A stretch of DNA of 45,682 nucleotides from Polyangiaceae bacterium (GTDB taxonomy: Bacteria; Myxococcota_A; Polyangia; Polyangiales; Polyangiaceae), in contig JAICQO010000052.1 in NCBI GenBank assembly GCA_025937835.1, positions 1 through 45,682 of the forward strand. The letters run 5' to 3'. Shown piece after piece: positions 24,620 to 32,396 of the stretch. Under the pieces are notes generated by a model. It was not told the DNA's origin and did no database searches. It saw only the letters and a program-made list of their open reading frames with translations. Position numbers and translations under genes: made by a program. Position 1 is the stretch's first letter. Each line of letters starts with the position of its first letter.

Positions 24620-24910
24620 ATGTCCGGGACCAGCCCTACCGGCCTCAAGTTCGAGCTTCGGCTCCTCCCAGAAGTAGCAGGCCACGTTCGCTACGATGTC
24701 GCGCTCGCGCTGTCTGACGCGAGGCATCAGGGCACCGCTACCATCGAGCCCGAAGCGGGGCGCGTCGCCTTCGAATGGCAGGCGGCGCCGCCCGAGTGGT
24801 GCGAGAACGCGATTCGAGCGCAGCTCCGGACGCTGTACCGCGAGCGCACGTCCGGCTATCCGCGGCGGGTCACGCGCTGGAGGCCGGCACCCGAGGGCGC
24901 GGCCGGATGA
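24620..24910 (+). CDS. 96-aa protein of unknown function
   Basis: The 96-aa product is acidic and basic in alternation, has no signal peptide, and has a single conserved-looking segment (FEWQAAPPEWCENAIRAQ). The C-terminal third is basic and Arg-rich (TLYRERTSGYPRRVTRWR). No domain is recognised. Its stop overlaps the ATG of the SAM hydroxide adenosyltransferase gene in ATGA, so its translation is coupled to that enzyme. That position is the best support for it being a real gene. Confidence 0.7.
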   Translation: MSGTSPTGLKFELRLLPEVAGHVRYDVALALSDARHQGTATIEPEAGRVAFEWQAAPPEWCENAIRAQLRTLYRERTSGYPRRVTRWRPAPEGAAG

Positions 24911-25695
24911 GCGAGCCCGGTATCGTCACGCTGCTCACGGACTTCGGGCTCGACGATCCGTACGTGGGGATCATGAAGGGCGTGATGTTGTCGATCGAAC
25001 GCCGGCTCACATTGGTCGACGTCTGCCACGGCGTGCCGCCGCAGAACGTCGCCGTCGGCGCGCTGTGGCTGTCGCACGCGTTCGGCTGGTTTCCCCCTGA
25101 AAGCGTGCACCTCGCCGTGGTCGACCCGGGCGTGGGCAGCGAGCGGCGTGCGCTCGGCGTGCGCGCAAGCGGTCATGCCTTCGTGGCGCCGGACAACGGG
25201 CTCTTGAGCCGTCTCGCGCTCGCGAGCCCGGCCTTCGAAGCGCGGCAAATCGACGCCCGGCGCCTCGGTCTCGAGCTTCCGAGCCGCACCTTTCACGGCC
25301 GCGATCTGTTCGCCAAGGTCGCGGCGCTCTGGGCGTCGAAGCAGCTTCGGTTCGAAGAGCTCGGACCCGTGGTGGACGACCCCGTGATGCTCAGCGCCGA
25401 GAGACCGAGCGACGACGGCGCAAATGCCGAAGGGCGCGTGATCGCCGTGGATCGCTTCGGCAACCTGATCACCGATCTCCCGGGCAAGCTGCTCGAACGC
25501 GCAGGGGCGGTGCTCGAGCTCGAGGGCCGGCGATTGCGCCGGGTCGGCACCTATGCCGAGGCGCGGGAGGGGGAATGCGTGGCGCTCGTGTCGTCATTCG
25601 GTCTCGTGGAGGTGGCGGCCCGCAACCAGAGCGCCGCCGTGCTGCTCGGCGCGGGCCCCGGCGCGCGAGTGGCCCAGCGCTCGGAGCCTGCATGA
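24907..25695 (+). CDS. SAM hydroxide adenosyltransferase (DUF62 family)
   Basis: The 262-aa product opens with IVTLLTDFGLDDPYVGIMKG, the signature of the family that hydrolyses S-adenosylmethionine to adenosine and methionine, and which also contains the fluorinases and chlorinases. The Asp-Arg-His triad of the hydrolases is present as Asp73 and Arg80 (VVDPGVGSER) and His130 (RTFHGRD). The Asp-Arg spacing of seven matches characterised members. The C-terminal domain carries RVIAVDRFGNLITDLPG. It starts in an ATGA overlap with the 96-aa gene and ends in another with the TPR/gluzincin gene, which suggests equal production of the three. Hydrolysis is inferred from the triad, not halogenation. 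Confidence 0.93.
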   Translation: MSEPGIVTLLTDFGLDDPYVGIMKGVMLSIERRLTLVDVCHGVPPQNVAVGALWLSHAFGWFPPESVHLAVVDPGVGSERRALGVRASGHAFVAPDNGLLSRLALASPAFEARQIDARRLGLELPSRTFHGRDLFAKVAALWASKQLRFEELGPVVDDPVMLSAERPSDDGANAEGRVIAVDRFGNLITDLPGKLLERAGAVLELEGRRLRRVGTYAEAREGECVALVSSFGLVEVAARNQSAAVLLGAGPGARVAQRSEPA

Positions 25696-28508
25696 AGCGA
25701 CTTCCCTGGCTGTCGATCGCGCTCGCTCTCGCGGGCTGCTCCGGCACCGCCAAGCAGCTGCCGGCAACGGCCGCTCCGGCCGAGGCACGCCCGCAAACAC
25801 CGCGCGAACGGCTGTCGACCGGCATGTTGCAGCTCGCAGCGAGTGCCTACGACAAAGCGGAAGCAAACCTGAGTGCGGCGCGGGCCGACGCTTCCACGGC
25901 GACCCAGGCGGAGCTCGCGCTCTCGGAGCTGTTCTTGCTGACGGGGCGCCCCGAACGGGCGATCGCGGCGGCGCAGGCTGCGAAGAGCGACTCGCTGCTC
26001 GCGCCGCGTGCGGTCGAGCTCGAGGTCGAGGCCCTGCGCAGCCGCGGCAAGCTCGCGGAAGCCGAGGCGCTGCTTCGCCCGTATGCAGAGCGCACCGAGA
26101 CGCCCGCGCTCCGGCTCGCTCTCGGAGAGCTGTTGATCGACACGGGGCGCCGCGCGCTCGCCGAGCCGATCCTGCTCTCGCTCGTCGAGGACTACAACGA
26201 GGACCGGATCGGCGAAGAAGACGGCCCCGGGCTAGCCCGCGCCGCACGCGCCGCCTGGTTGCTCCGGCACCCGCGCGACGCGAACACGCTGTTCAACGAA
26301 GCCGAGGGCGCGAGCCCTTCCGATCCGAAGATCCTGCTGTGGCGCGCCGAGCTGTTCCTCGAAAAGTACGACGCCGGCCACGCCGAGGAGGCGCTGAAGG
26401 AGCTGCTCGCAAAGGCGCCCAACCATCCCAAGGCGCTGACGCTGCTCGCCAACGTGCGGCTCGACCAAGCGCTCGATTTCGACGAGGCCGAGCGGCTGGC
26501 GCAGAACGCCCTGAAAGCGAACCCGGCCTTTGCGCCCGCCTATTTCGTGCTTGCCGGCGTGCGGCTCCGCGACATGGAGCTCGACGCGGCCGAGCAACGA
26601 CTGAAGCAGGGTCTGTCGCACAACCCGAAGGACCTCGAGCTCTTGTCGCTGCGCGCGACGGCGCGTTTCCTTGCCGACGACCAGGCCGGCTTCGAGCGCG
26701 AAAAGCGGGCAATCCTCGCGCTGAACCCCGAGTATTCGAAGTTTTACGCGATCGTCGCGGAGTTCGCGGACTGGGAGCATCGCTACGACGAGATCGTGGA
26801 GCTCACGCGCGAGGCGCTGCACGTCGACGCCGACGACGCCGGCGCGCTCGCGCAGCTCGGCTTCAACCTGATCCGCGCGGGGCAAGAGGCCGAGGGCGTC
26901 CCCACGCTCGCCCGCGCGTTCCGGCTCGACCCGTACAACGTTCGCGTGTTCAACACGCTGAACCTGTACGAGCAGGTGATCCCGAAGTCGTATCTGAGCG
27001 CGGATTCTCCGCCGTTCGTGATCCGCTATCACAAGGACGACCGCGCCGTGCTCGAGCGCTATGTGCCCGAGCTGCTGAAGCGCGCCTGGAAATCGATGAC
27101 CGAGGCCTACGGCTTCACGCCCAGCGTGCCGGTCGGCATCGAGCTCTACGCCGAGCGAGAAAACTTCGCGATCCGCACCAGCGGCCTGCCCCACACCGCG
27201 ATCCAGGGCGTTTGCTTCGGCAAGACGCTGGCCTCGATGAGCCCGCAGAACGAGGCCTTCAACCTGGGCATGACGCTGTGGCACGAGCTCTCGCACGTGT
27301 TTCACATCCAGATCTCGCGGAGCCGCGTGCCACGCTGGTTCACCGAGGGGCTCGCCGAATACGAGACCACGATCGCCCGGCCCGAGTGGGCGCGCGAGCA
27401 CGATCCGGAGCTCTACTCGATGGTCCGCCGCGGCAAGCTGCCGCGCGTCGAGCGCATGAGCCGCGCCTTCACGCGCGCCGAAGACATCGCGGACGTGGCG
27501 ACCGCGTACTACGCTTCGAGCCAGATCGTCGGCTTGATGGCGCAACGTTCGGGCCGCGGCAAGATGGCCGACCTGTTGCGGGCCTGGGGCAAGGGCCTGC
27601 GCGGCGACGACGTGTTCCGGTCCGTGCTCGGCAAGGGCTCGGCCGAGCTCGACCGCGAGTTCAAGGCCGAGCTCGACCGGCGCTTCGCGCGCTATCGGAA
27701 CCAGTTCGTCCCCGAGCTCCACGCGCGGCCGATCGAAGTCCTGAAGGAGCTACTCGCCGCCTCGCCGCGCGATGCGAACCTCTCGTTCGAGCTCGCCTTC
27801 GCGCTCTTGCGTTCGGGAGAGCCGGAGCGCGCCAGAAAGCAAGCCGAACGAACGCTCGCGCTCGATCCGAAGCACGGGCAGGCGCGCTACTTGCTCGCGC
27901 GCGTCGCGCTCGCAGCGAACGATCCGAAGCGCGCCGAGACGCTGCTACGCGCCATGAAGAAGGACGGCCAGGGCGGCTACGCCGTCGAGCTCCAGCTCGG
28001 CGAGCTCGCGCGGGCCCACGGCGACGTCGCCTCCGCGCGCGCCTCGTTCGAGCTGGCCGCGGCCGCCGATCCGACCCAGGGTGAGCCGCTGTCCGCGCTC
28101 GCCGACCTCGCAGCGGCCGAGAAAGTGCCGGAAGAGGAGGCGCGCCATCTCGGCAAGCTCGCGCTGCTCTCCGAGCACGCCCCGGCGGTGCACCGTCGCT
28201 ACCTCGCCAAGCTGCTCGAGCTCGGCCGCGTCGAAGAGGCCGTCCAGGCCGGGGAAGCTGCGATCTGGGCCGACATCGACGGGCTCACGACGCACCAGCT
28301 GTTCGCCGAGGCGCTCGAAAAGAAGGGCGAGCTCGGCCGCGCTCGTTTCGAGCTCGAAACCGCGACGCTCTGCGCCGGTGACCCGAAGGACCGCGCCGAG
28401 GCGCACGAGCGCTTGGCCGCGCTGCTCACGAAGCTGAAAAAACCGGCGGAAGCGCGGCTCCACGCGCAGAAAGCGCTCAAGCTCCGCGCGCCGACTCCGG
28501 AACGGTAG
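25692..28508 (+). CDS. TPR-repeat lipoprotein with gluzincin peptidase domain
   Basis: The 938-aa product begins with the lipoprotein signal MKRLPWLSIALALAGC (Cys16). TPR-like helical pairs fill about residues 40-430. A peptidase_MA-like domain carries the zinc motif HELSH (His531, Glu532, His535) and a downstream FTEGLAEYE whose Glu552 would be the third ligand. More TPR-like repeats occupy about 680-930. The protein is thus a probable envelope metallopeptidase flanked by protein-binding repeats. Relatives are common in myxobacteria, but substrates are not known. The ATG at 25692 overlaps the stop of the SAM hydrolase. It ends 51 nt before the acyl-CoA dehydrogenase-like gene. Confidence 0.88.
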   Translation: MKRLPWLSIALALAGCSGTAKQLPATAAPAEARPQTPRERLSTGMLQLAASAYDKAEANLSAARADASTATQAELALSELFLLTGRPERAIAAAQAAKSDSLLAPRAVELEVEALRSRGKLAEAEALLRPYAERTETPALRLALGELLIDTGRRALAEPILLSLVEDYNEDRIGEEDGPGLARAARAAWLLRHPRDANTLFNEAEGASPSDPKILLWRAELFLEKYDAGHAEEALKELLAKAPNHPKALTLLANVRLDQALDFDEAERLAQNALKANPAFAPAYFVLAGVRLRDMELDAAEQRLKQGLSHNPKDLELLSLRATARFLADDQAGFEREKRAILALNPEYSKFYAIVAEFADWEHRYDEIVELTREALHVDADDAGALAQLGFNLIRAGQEAEGVPTLARAFRLDPYNVRVFNTLNLYEQVIPKSYLSADSPPFVIRYHKDDRAVLERYVPELLKRAWKSMTEAYGFTPSVPVGIELYAERENFAIRTSGLPHTAIQGVCFGKTLASMSPQNEAFNLGMTLWHELSHVFHIQISRSRVPRWFTEGLAEYETTIARPEWAREHDPELYSMVRRGKLPRVERMSRAFTRAEDIADVATAYYASSQIVGLMAQRSGRGKMADLLRAWGKGLRGDDVFRSVLGKGSAELDREFKAELDRRFARYRNQFVPELHARPIEVLKELLAASPRDANLSFELAFALLRSGEPERARKQAERTLALDPKHGQARYLLARVALAANDPKRAETLLRAMKKDGQGGYAVELQLGELARAHGDVASARASFELAAAADPTQGEPLSALADLAAAEKVPEEEARHLGKLALLSEHAPAVHRRYLAKLLELGRVEEAVQAGEAAIWADIDGLTTHQLFAEALEKKGELGRARFELETATLCAGDPKDRAEAHERLAALLTKLKKPAEARLHAQKALKLRAPTPER

Positions 28509-28559
28509 CCGAGCGCGGTGCGCCTTGACAGGCCGAGTCGGCACAGCTCAACTCGGAAG

Positions 28560-29675
28560 ATGGCGAGTCGAGCTCTCGCGCTCGAGGAAGTGCTGCCGCA
28601 GATCGCAGCGCACGAGCAGAGACACCCCGAGGAGTTTCCCGGACAGAGCATCCAGGCGCTGTTCGAGGCGGGGGTGATCGCGGGGCCCTTCGCGGAGGGC
28701 GCCGGAGGGCGCGGAATGAAGCTCTCCGAGGCAGTGCGTGCGGTGGAGGCGATCGCGGCCGTGTCTCCGTCCGTGGCGTTGATCGCGAGTATGCCGCTCG
28801 GTTTGGCCGGTGTGATCGCGGCCGCCGAGGAAGTGGCGCCGGACCCGCACCGTGCGGCGTTCAGAGAGCAGACCGCGCGAGTGGCGACCGATTATCGGCA
28901 ACGCCGCCTGTACGCGGCGTGCAACAGCGAGAAGGGCGCGGGCGGCTCGCTCGCGGCGACGCAGACCCACGCCGCGCGGCAAGCGGACGGCTCGTTTGCC
29001 GTCACGGGCGAGAAGATCCTGGCCTCGGGCGGGTGCAAGGCCGCGACGTTCTTTTCGACGGCAAAGGTGAGCGCCGACGAGCTGCCCGGGGCGGGCGTCG
29101 TCGAGTTCTTCTTCGTCGACGTGGCCTCGGACGGCGTCGAGGTGCTGGACGATTGGGACGGGTTCGGGATGCGAGCGACGGAGAGCCACACCGTGCGCTA
29201 CTCGGGCGCTCGGGCTCGGGAGATGCTCGGGTTTCCGGGCTTCCTCAGCCTGGTTCAGCCGCTCGAGTACTGGTTTTGTCTGTTCGCGGCGATCCCGCTC
29301 GGGTGCGCGAAAGGCGTGCTGCGCGCGACGGCCTCGCCCGCCCCGCAATCACCGGCGCTGAAGCTCAGGCTGTCGGAGGCCACGATGCGCTACGAGGCCG
29401 CGCGCGCCTACCTGCTGGAGACCGCGGAGCGGTTTCGACCGGCAGCGGGACCAGTCTACGCGGCGCGCGTGCTGCGAACGAAGACCTACGTGAGCCAGGA
29501 GGCGACGCGGTTGTGTGCGGAGCTCTTCGCTCTGAGCGGGGGCAGGAACTTCCGGAGAACCAGCCCGGTGGCGCGCCTTCTGGCGGACTCTTTCGCCGGA
29601 ACCTCGCTGCGCCCGCCGCTCGCGCTGTCGCTCGATCGCCTCGTCGAGAGCTTCTCTCTCGGCGAGGCGGAGTGA
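28560..29675 (+). CDS. Acyl-CoA dehydrogenase-fold protein, probable base missing
   Basis: The 371-aa product matches the acyl-CoA dehydrogenase family along its length: an N-terminal helical domain, a central beta domain (GSLAATQTHAARQADGSFAV, then DDWDGFGMRATES) and a C-terminal helical bundle ending ELFALSGGRNFRRTSPVARL. The ungapped alignment of its PVxxLxxD segment puts Arg351 where many members have the catalytic Glu of the EGT motif. It may therefore be a flavin monooxygenase-like member (DszC/HpaH type) or use a Glu from another helix. FAD binding is likely. Start ATG 28560 is preferred over the upstream frame. A TTGACA at 28524-28529 is present but lacks a convincing -10. Confidence 0.82.
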   Translation: MASRALALEEVLPQIAAHEQRHPEEFPGQSIQALFEAGVIAGPFAEGAGGRGMKLSEAVRAVEAIAAVSPSVALIASMPLGLAGVIAAAEEVAPDPHRAAFREQTARVATDYRQRRLYAACNSEKGAGGSLAATQTHAARQADGSFAVTGEKILASGGCKAATFFSTAKVSADELPGAGVVEFFFVDVASDGVEVLDDWDGFGMRATESHTVRYSGARAREMLGFPGFLSLVQPLEYWFCLFAAIPLGCAKGVLRATASPAPQSPALKLRLSEATMRYEAARAYLLETAERFRPAAGPVYAARVLRTKTYVSQEATRLCAELFALSGGRNFRRTSPVARLLADSFAGTSLRPPLALSLDRLVESFSLGEAE

Positions 29676-29679
29676 GCGC

Positions 29680-31182
29680 TCACCAGTCCATCACCGCGTC
29701 GTAAGCGGGCTTGGTCATGTGCCGGTCGTCGAACAACAGCGGGAAGTCCTTGCGCATCGAGGCGAACTCGGAAAGCCAGGTGTTGTCGTCGGCGATGCCC
29801 CAAAGCGTGACGCCAGTCAGCTCGCGGTGGTGGCGGCGGAACATCTCGAAAAACGCCCGGTAGCGGGCGGCTTGCCTGGCCTTCAACTCCGCCGTGAACG
29901 TGGCGGCCGTGTAGAACGTGTCCTCGGTGTACATCACCCCCGGGATGTACAGGGACAGGTCCAGCTCCGTGATCTGTACCTCGAGGCCGAGCGACGAGTA
30001 GAGCTGGATCGCCTTCTCCAGCTTCTCGACGTGCTGGTGGTAGGCCTGGTTCATCGGATCGGTGGAGGGCTCGATGTTCAGGTGCGCTTGCAGCCCGACG
30101 CCGTGCACGGGCACGCCTGCCTCGAGCAGCTTCTTCATCAACTCGTAGATGGCCTGCTGCTTGTCGGGGATGTAATTGTAAAAGTCGTTGTAGAAGAGCT
30201 TCGCGTCCGGGTCAGCCTCGTGCGCGTAGCGGAAGGCCTCGGCGATGTACTCTTCGCCGATGAGCTCGAGCCAGCGGCTCTTCTGCCCGTCGGGCTCATC
30301 GGGGCCGCGCAGGTGGCCGTCGTTCATGACCGCCTCGTTGACCACGTCCCAGCAGTAGACCTTGCCGCGAAAGTGCTTCGCGACGGCATCGATGTGCGCC
30401 TTCATGCGCGCGAGCAAGGTCTGCTTCGAGACAGTGCCGCCGCCCGGACCCTGCCACAGCCAATCCGGATTTTGGCTGTGCCAGACCAGGGCGTGTCCCC
30501 GGACTTTCATGCCGTTCTGCGACGCGTACTGGACGATGCGATCGGCAGGGCCGTAAGTGAACTGGCCCTCCGTCGGCTGCAGCGACGCGAACTTCATCTC
30601 GTTCTCGGGCGTGACGCTGTCGAAGTGCCTGCTCAACAGCTCGCCGTGCGTCGTCGGTCCGTTCGCGTCGACCGCGGCGCCGATCGGGAAGTAGTTTTGG
30701 AACTTGTCCTTCAGGCTGCCGTTGCCGCCGGCCGGCGGAAGCTCGGCAGTCGGTGTACCGCCCGCGCCCGCGGCGCCCGCAACTGCGGGGTTGCCGCCGT
30801 TTGGGGCTCCGCCGGGTCCGATCGGCGGCACGCCGCCTGCGCCAGCGTCGCTCGGCGGCCGACCTGCAGCTGCCGAGCCAGAGCTGCCGGCGGCGCCGCC
30901 CGTGCTCGTCCCGCCGCTGCTCATGGCGGGCGACCCTCCGGAGTTGGTCGGGCTCGCGGCGCCGACCGTGCTCGAGCTGCCGCTCGCACCGGCCTGCGGC
31001 GCAGACCCGCCGGTCGACGCGCTCGACGGCGCCCCTCCGCTGCTCGGGCTCGCCGGGGACGTTCCGCCGGTCGCCGTGACCGCGGGCGGCGTGCTCGTGG
31101 ACGAGGGGTTTTCGCTATTGCTGCCGCACGCGAAGAGGATCAGCGAAATCAAAGCTGGGACTGTCCGGCGCATGGGGTTCAT
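29680..31182 (-). CDS. GH10 endo-1,4-beta-xylanase lipoprotein
   Basis: The 500-aa product has a lipoprotein signal (LISLILFAC, Cys19), a Gly/Ser/Ala/Thr stalk of about 135 residues, and a C-terminal GH10 catalytic barrel (about 157-500). Catalytic residues are Glu283 in WDVVNEA (acid/base) and Glu406 in ITELDLSL (nucleophile). The flanking motifs VTPENEMKFASLQPTEGQF and VRGHALVWHSQNPDWL are typical. It should cleave internal beta-1,4 bonds of xylan at the cell surface. The stop lies 4 nt from the stop of the convergent acyl-CoA dehydrogenase-like gene. The start is the first of two nearby ATGs (31182, 31173); the longer open frame upstream lacks a signal peptide. With the GH8 gene it forms a xylan-degrading pair. 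Confidence 0.95.
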   Translation of the reverse strand: MNPMRRTVPALISLILFACGSNSENPSSTSTPPAVTATGGTSPASPSSGGAPSSASTGGSAPQAGASGSSSTVGAASPTNSGGSPAMSSGGTSTGGAAGSSGSAAAGRPPSDAGAGGVPPIGPGGAPNGGNPAVAGAAGAGGTPTAELPPAGGNGSLKDKFQNYFPIGAAVDANGPTTHGELLSRHFDSVTPENEMKFASLQPTEGQFTYGPADRIVQYASQNGMKVRGHALVWHSQNPDWLWQGPGGGTVSKQTLLARMKAHIDAVAKHFRGKVYCWDVVNEAVMNDGHLRGPDEPDGQKSRWLELIGEEYIAEAFRYAHEADPDAKLFYNDFYNYIPDKQQAIYELMKKLLEAGVPVHGVGLQAHLNIEPSTDPMNQAYHQHVEKLEKAIQLYSSLGLEVQITELDLSLYIPGVMYTEDTFYTAATFTAELKARQAARYRAFFEMFRRHHRELTGVTLWGIADDNTWLSEFASMRKDFPLLFDDRHMTKPAYDAVMDW

Positions 31183-31418
31183 CGATCGAAGGGGCTGGCC
31201 AGTAATGCCCGTTAACCTTTGCGCCGATCGCCGCCGCGGCCCTTCAACGAGAAAAGGACCTGGAATTCGTCGGTTCCGCGGGAAGCTGTCCCCGGTCAGC
31301 GCGTAAGAGACCCGCCACCCGACGCGGTCTCCTCGTTTCCGCTCGCGGGCGGGCAAGCTGACCCACGCCCGAAAGCCATTGCCGCGGCGCGGGGTTTTAA
31401 AGACACTCAGGCCCCTGT

Positions 31419-32312
31419 ATGCCCAAGGCGCCGCAAAAAAGAACGGTCGCGCGCAGTTCGCTGGTCTGGGCGAGCGGAGCCGTGGCCGTGCACTGGTTCG
31501 TCGCCGCATGCGACCCGGGTACTGAGCGCTCGGAGCCGCCGCCGACCACCGTTCCGACCTCTTCGACCGGCGGGCGCGCTCCCCAGGCAACCGGCGGGGC
31601 CACGGGCGGCACCGGCGTCAGCACCGGCGGCAGCGGCAGTGGGGGTGCGAGCGGCGGAACGGCCGGCAGCGCGACGGGCGGCGCCAATGGCGGTGGCGGC
31701 GCGAACCATGCCGGCGCGCCGTCGGGCGGTGGCGGCCTGAGCGGCGGTGATGCGGCAGGTGCCGGCGGCGCGAGCGGCGGGACGCCTGGCGAAGGCGGCA
31801 GCGGAGGCAGCCCGCCGCTTCCCGCAGAGTGTGACGACGAAGAATGCGATTTCGACTGCAAGGCCGACGGCGCCTGCGCCGAAAGGATCGAGTGCCCGCC
31901 GGATCGCGACTGCAACGTGATCTGCGGTATCGACGCCTGCAAGGGCGGCGTCGAGTGCCACGAAGAGAGCGGGCTCTGCAACGTCACCTGCGACGGCGAT
32001 CGCTCGTGCGCCGGGAAGGTAACGTGCGCCGGCCACGACAACTGCACGGTACGCTGCAACGGCGTGGAATCGTGCGACGCGGGCGTGGGCGGCGGGAGCG
32101 GCGGCATCATCCAGATCGAGTGCAACGAAACGCGCTCCTGCGCGGGTGCCATCACCGGCTCGGCCACGGACGTGCGCGTCTTCTGCAACGGCCAGGACAG
32201 CTGCGGCGACAGCGTCGGGTGCAACAGCGATCGCTGCGAAGTGCGCTGCAACGGCCAAGACACCTGCGGCGACGTCAACTGCAACAGCGGGCAAAAGATC
32301 GGGGACTGCTAG
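31419..32312 (+). CDS. Cys-repeat lipoprotein with Gly-rich stalk
   Basis: The 297-aa product has a lipobox VAAC at Cys31, a Thr/Gly/Ser stalk of about 100 residues, and a C-terminal half of about 160 residues with 26 cysteines. The cysteines follow a degenerate repeat of the form CxVxCxGxxxCxxxVxC, for example CNVTCDGDRSCAGKVTC and CEVRCNGQDTCGDVNC. Such a domain is probably held by disulphides on the cell surface. No catalytic motif is present. It is divergent from the GH10 xylanase gene (236 nt apart) and converges on the NtrC-like gene, so a role with the surface xylanases is possible but only inferred. Confidence 0.78.
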   Translation: MPKAPQKRTVARSSLVWASGAVAVHWFVAACDPGTERSEPPPTTVPTSSTGGRAPQATGGATGGTGVSTGGSGSGGASGGTAGSATGGANGGGGANHAGAPSGGGGLSGGDAAGAGGASGGTPGEGGSGGSPPLPAECDDEECDFDCKADGACAERIECPPDRDCNVICGIDACKGGVECHEESGLCNVTCDGDRSCAGKVTCAGHDNCTVRCNGVESCDAGVGGGSGGIIQIECNETRSCAGAITGSATDVRVFCNGQDSCGDSVGCNSDRCEVRCNGQDTCGDVNCNSGQKIGDC

Positions 32313-32396
32313 CTCTGTAACGTCACGGCGCGCGTGGCGAGATTTCGGGCAACCGGAAGCCGGGAAGACAGGCTCGCCGCGCCGAACAGTGCCTTT

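Noticed and set aside
26232-27722. Minus-strand open frame of 496 codons inside the TPR-gluzincin gene
   Set aside because: It lies antisense to the zinc motif region of a well-supported gene and shows no domain.
28524-28552. TTGACA promoter for the acyl-CoA dehydrogenase-like gene
   Set aside because: The hexamer at 17-nt spacing (TCAACT) lacks the conserved second-position A, and transcription would begin at the ATG itself.
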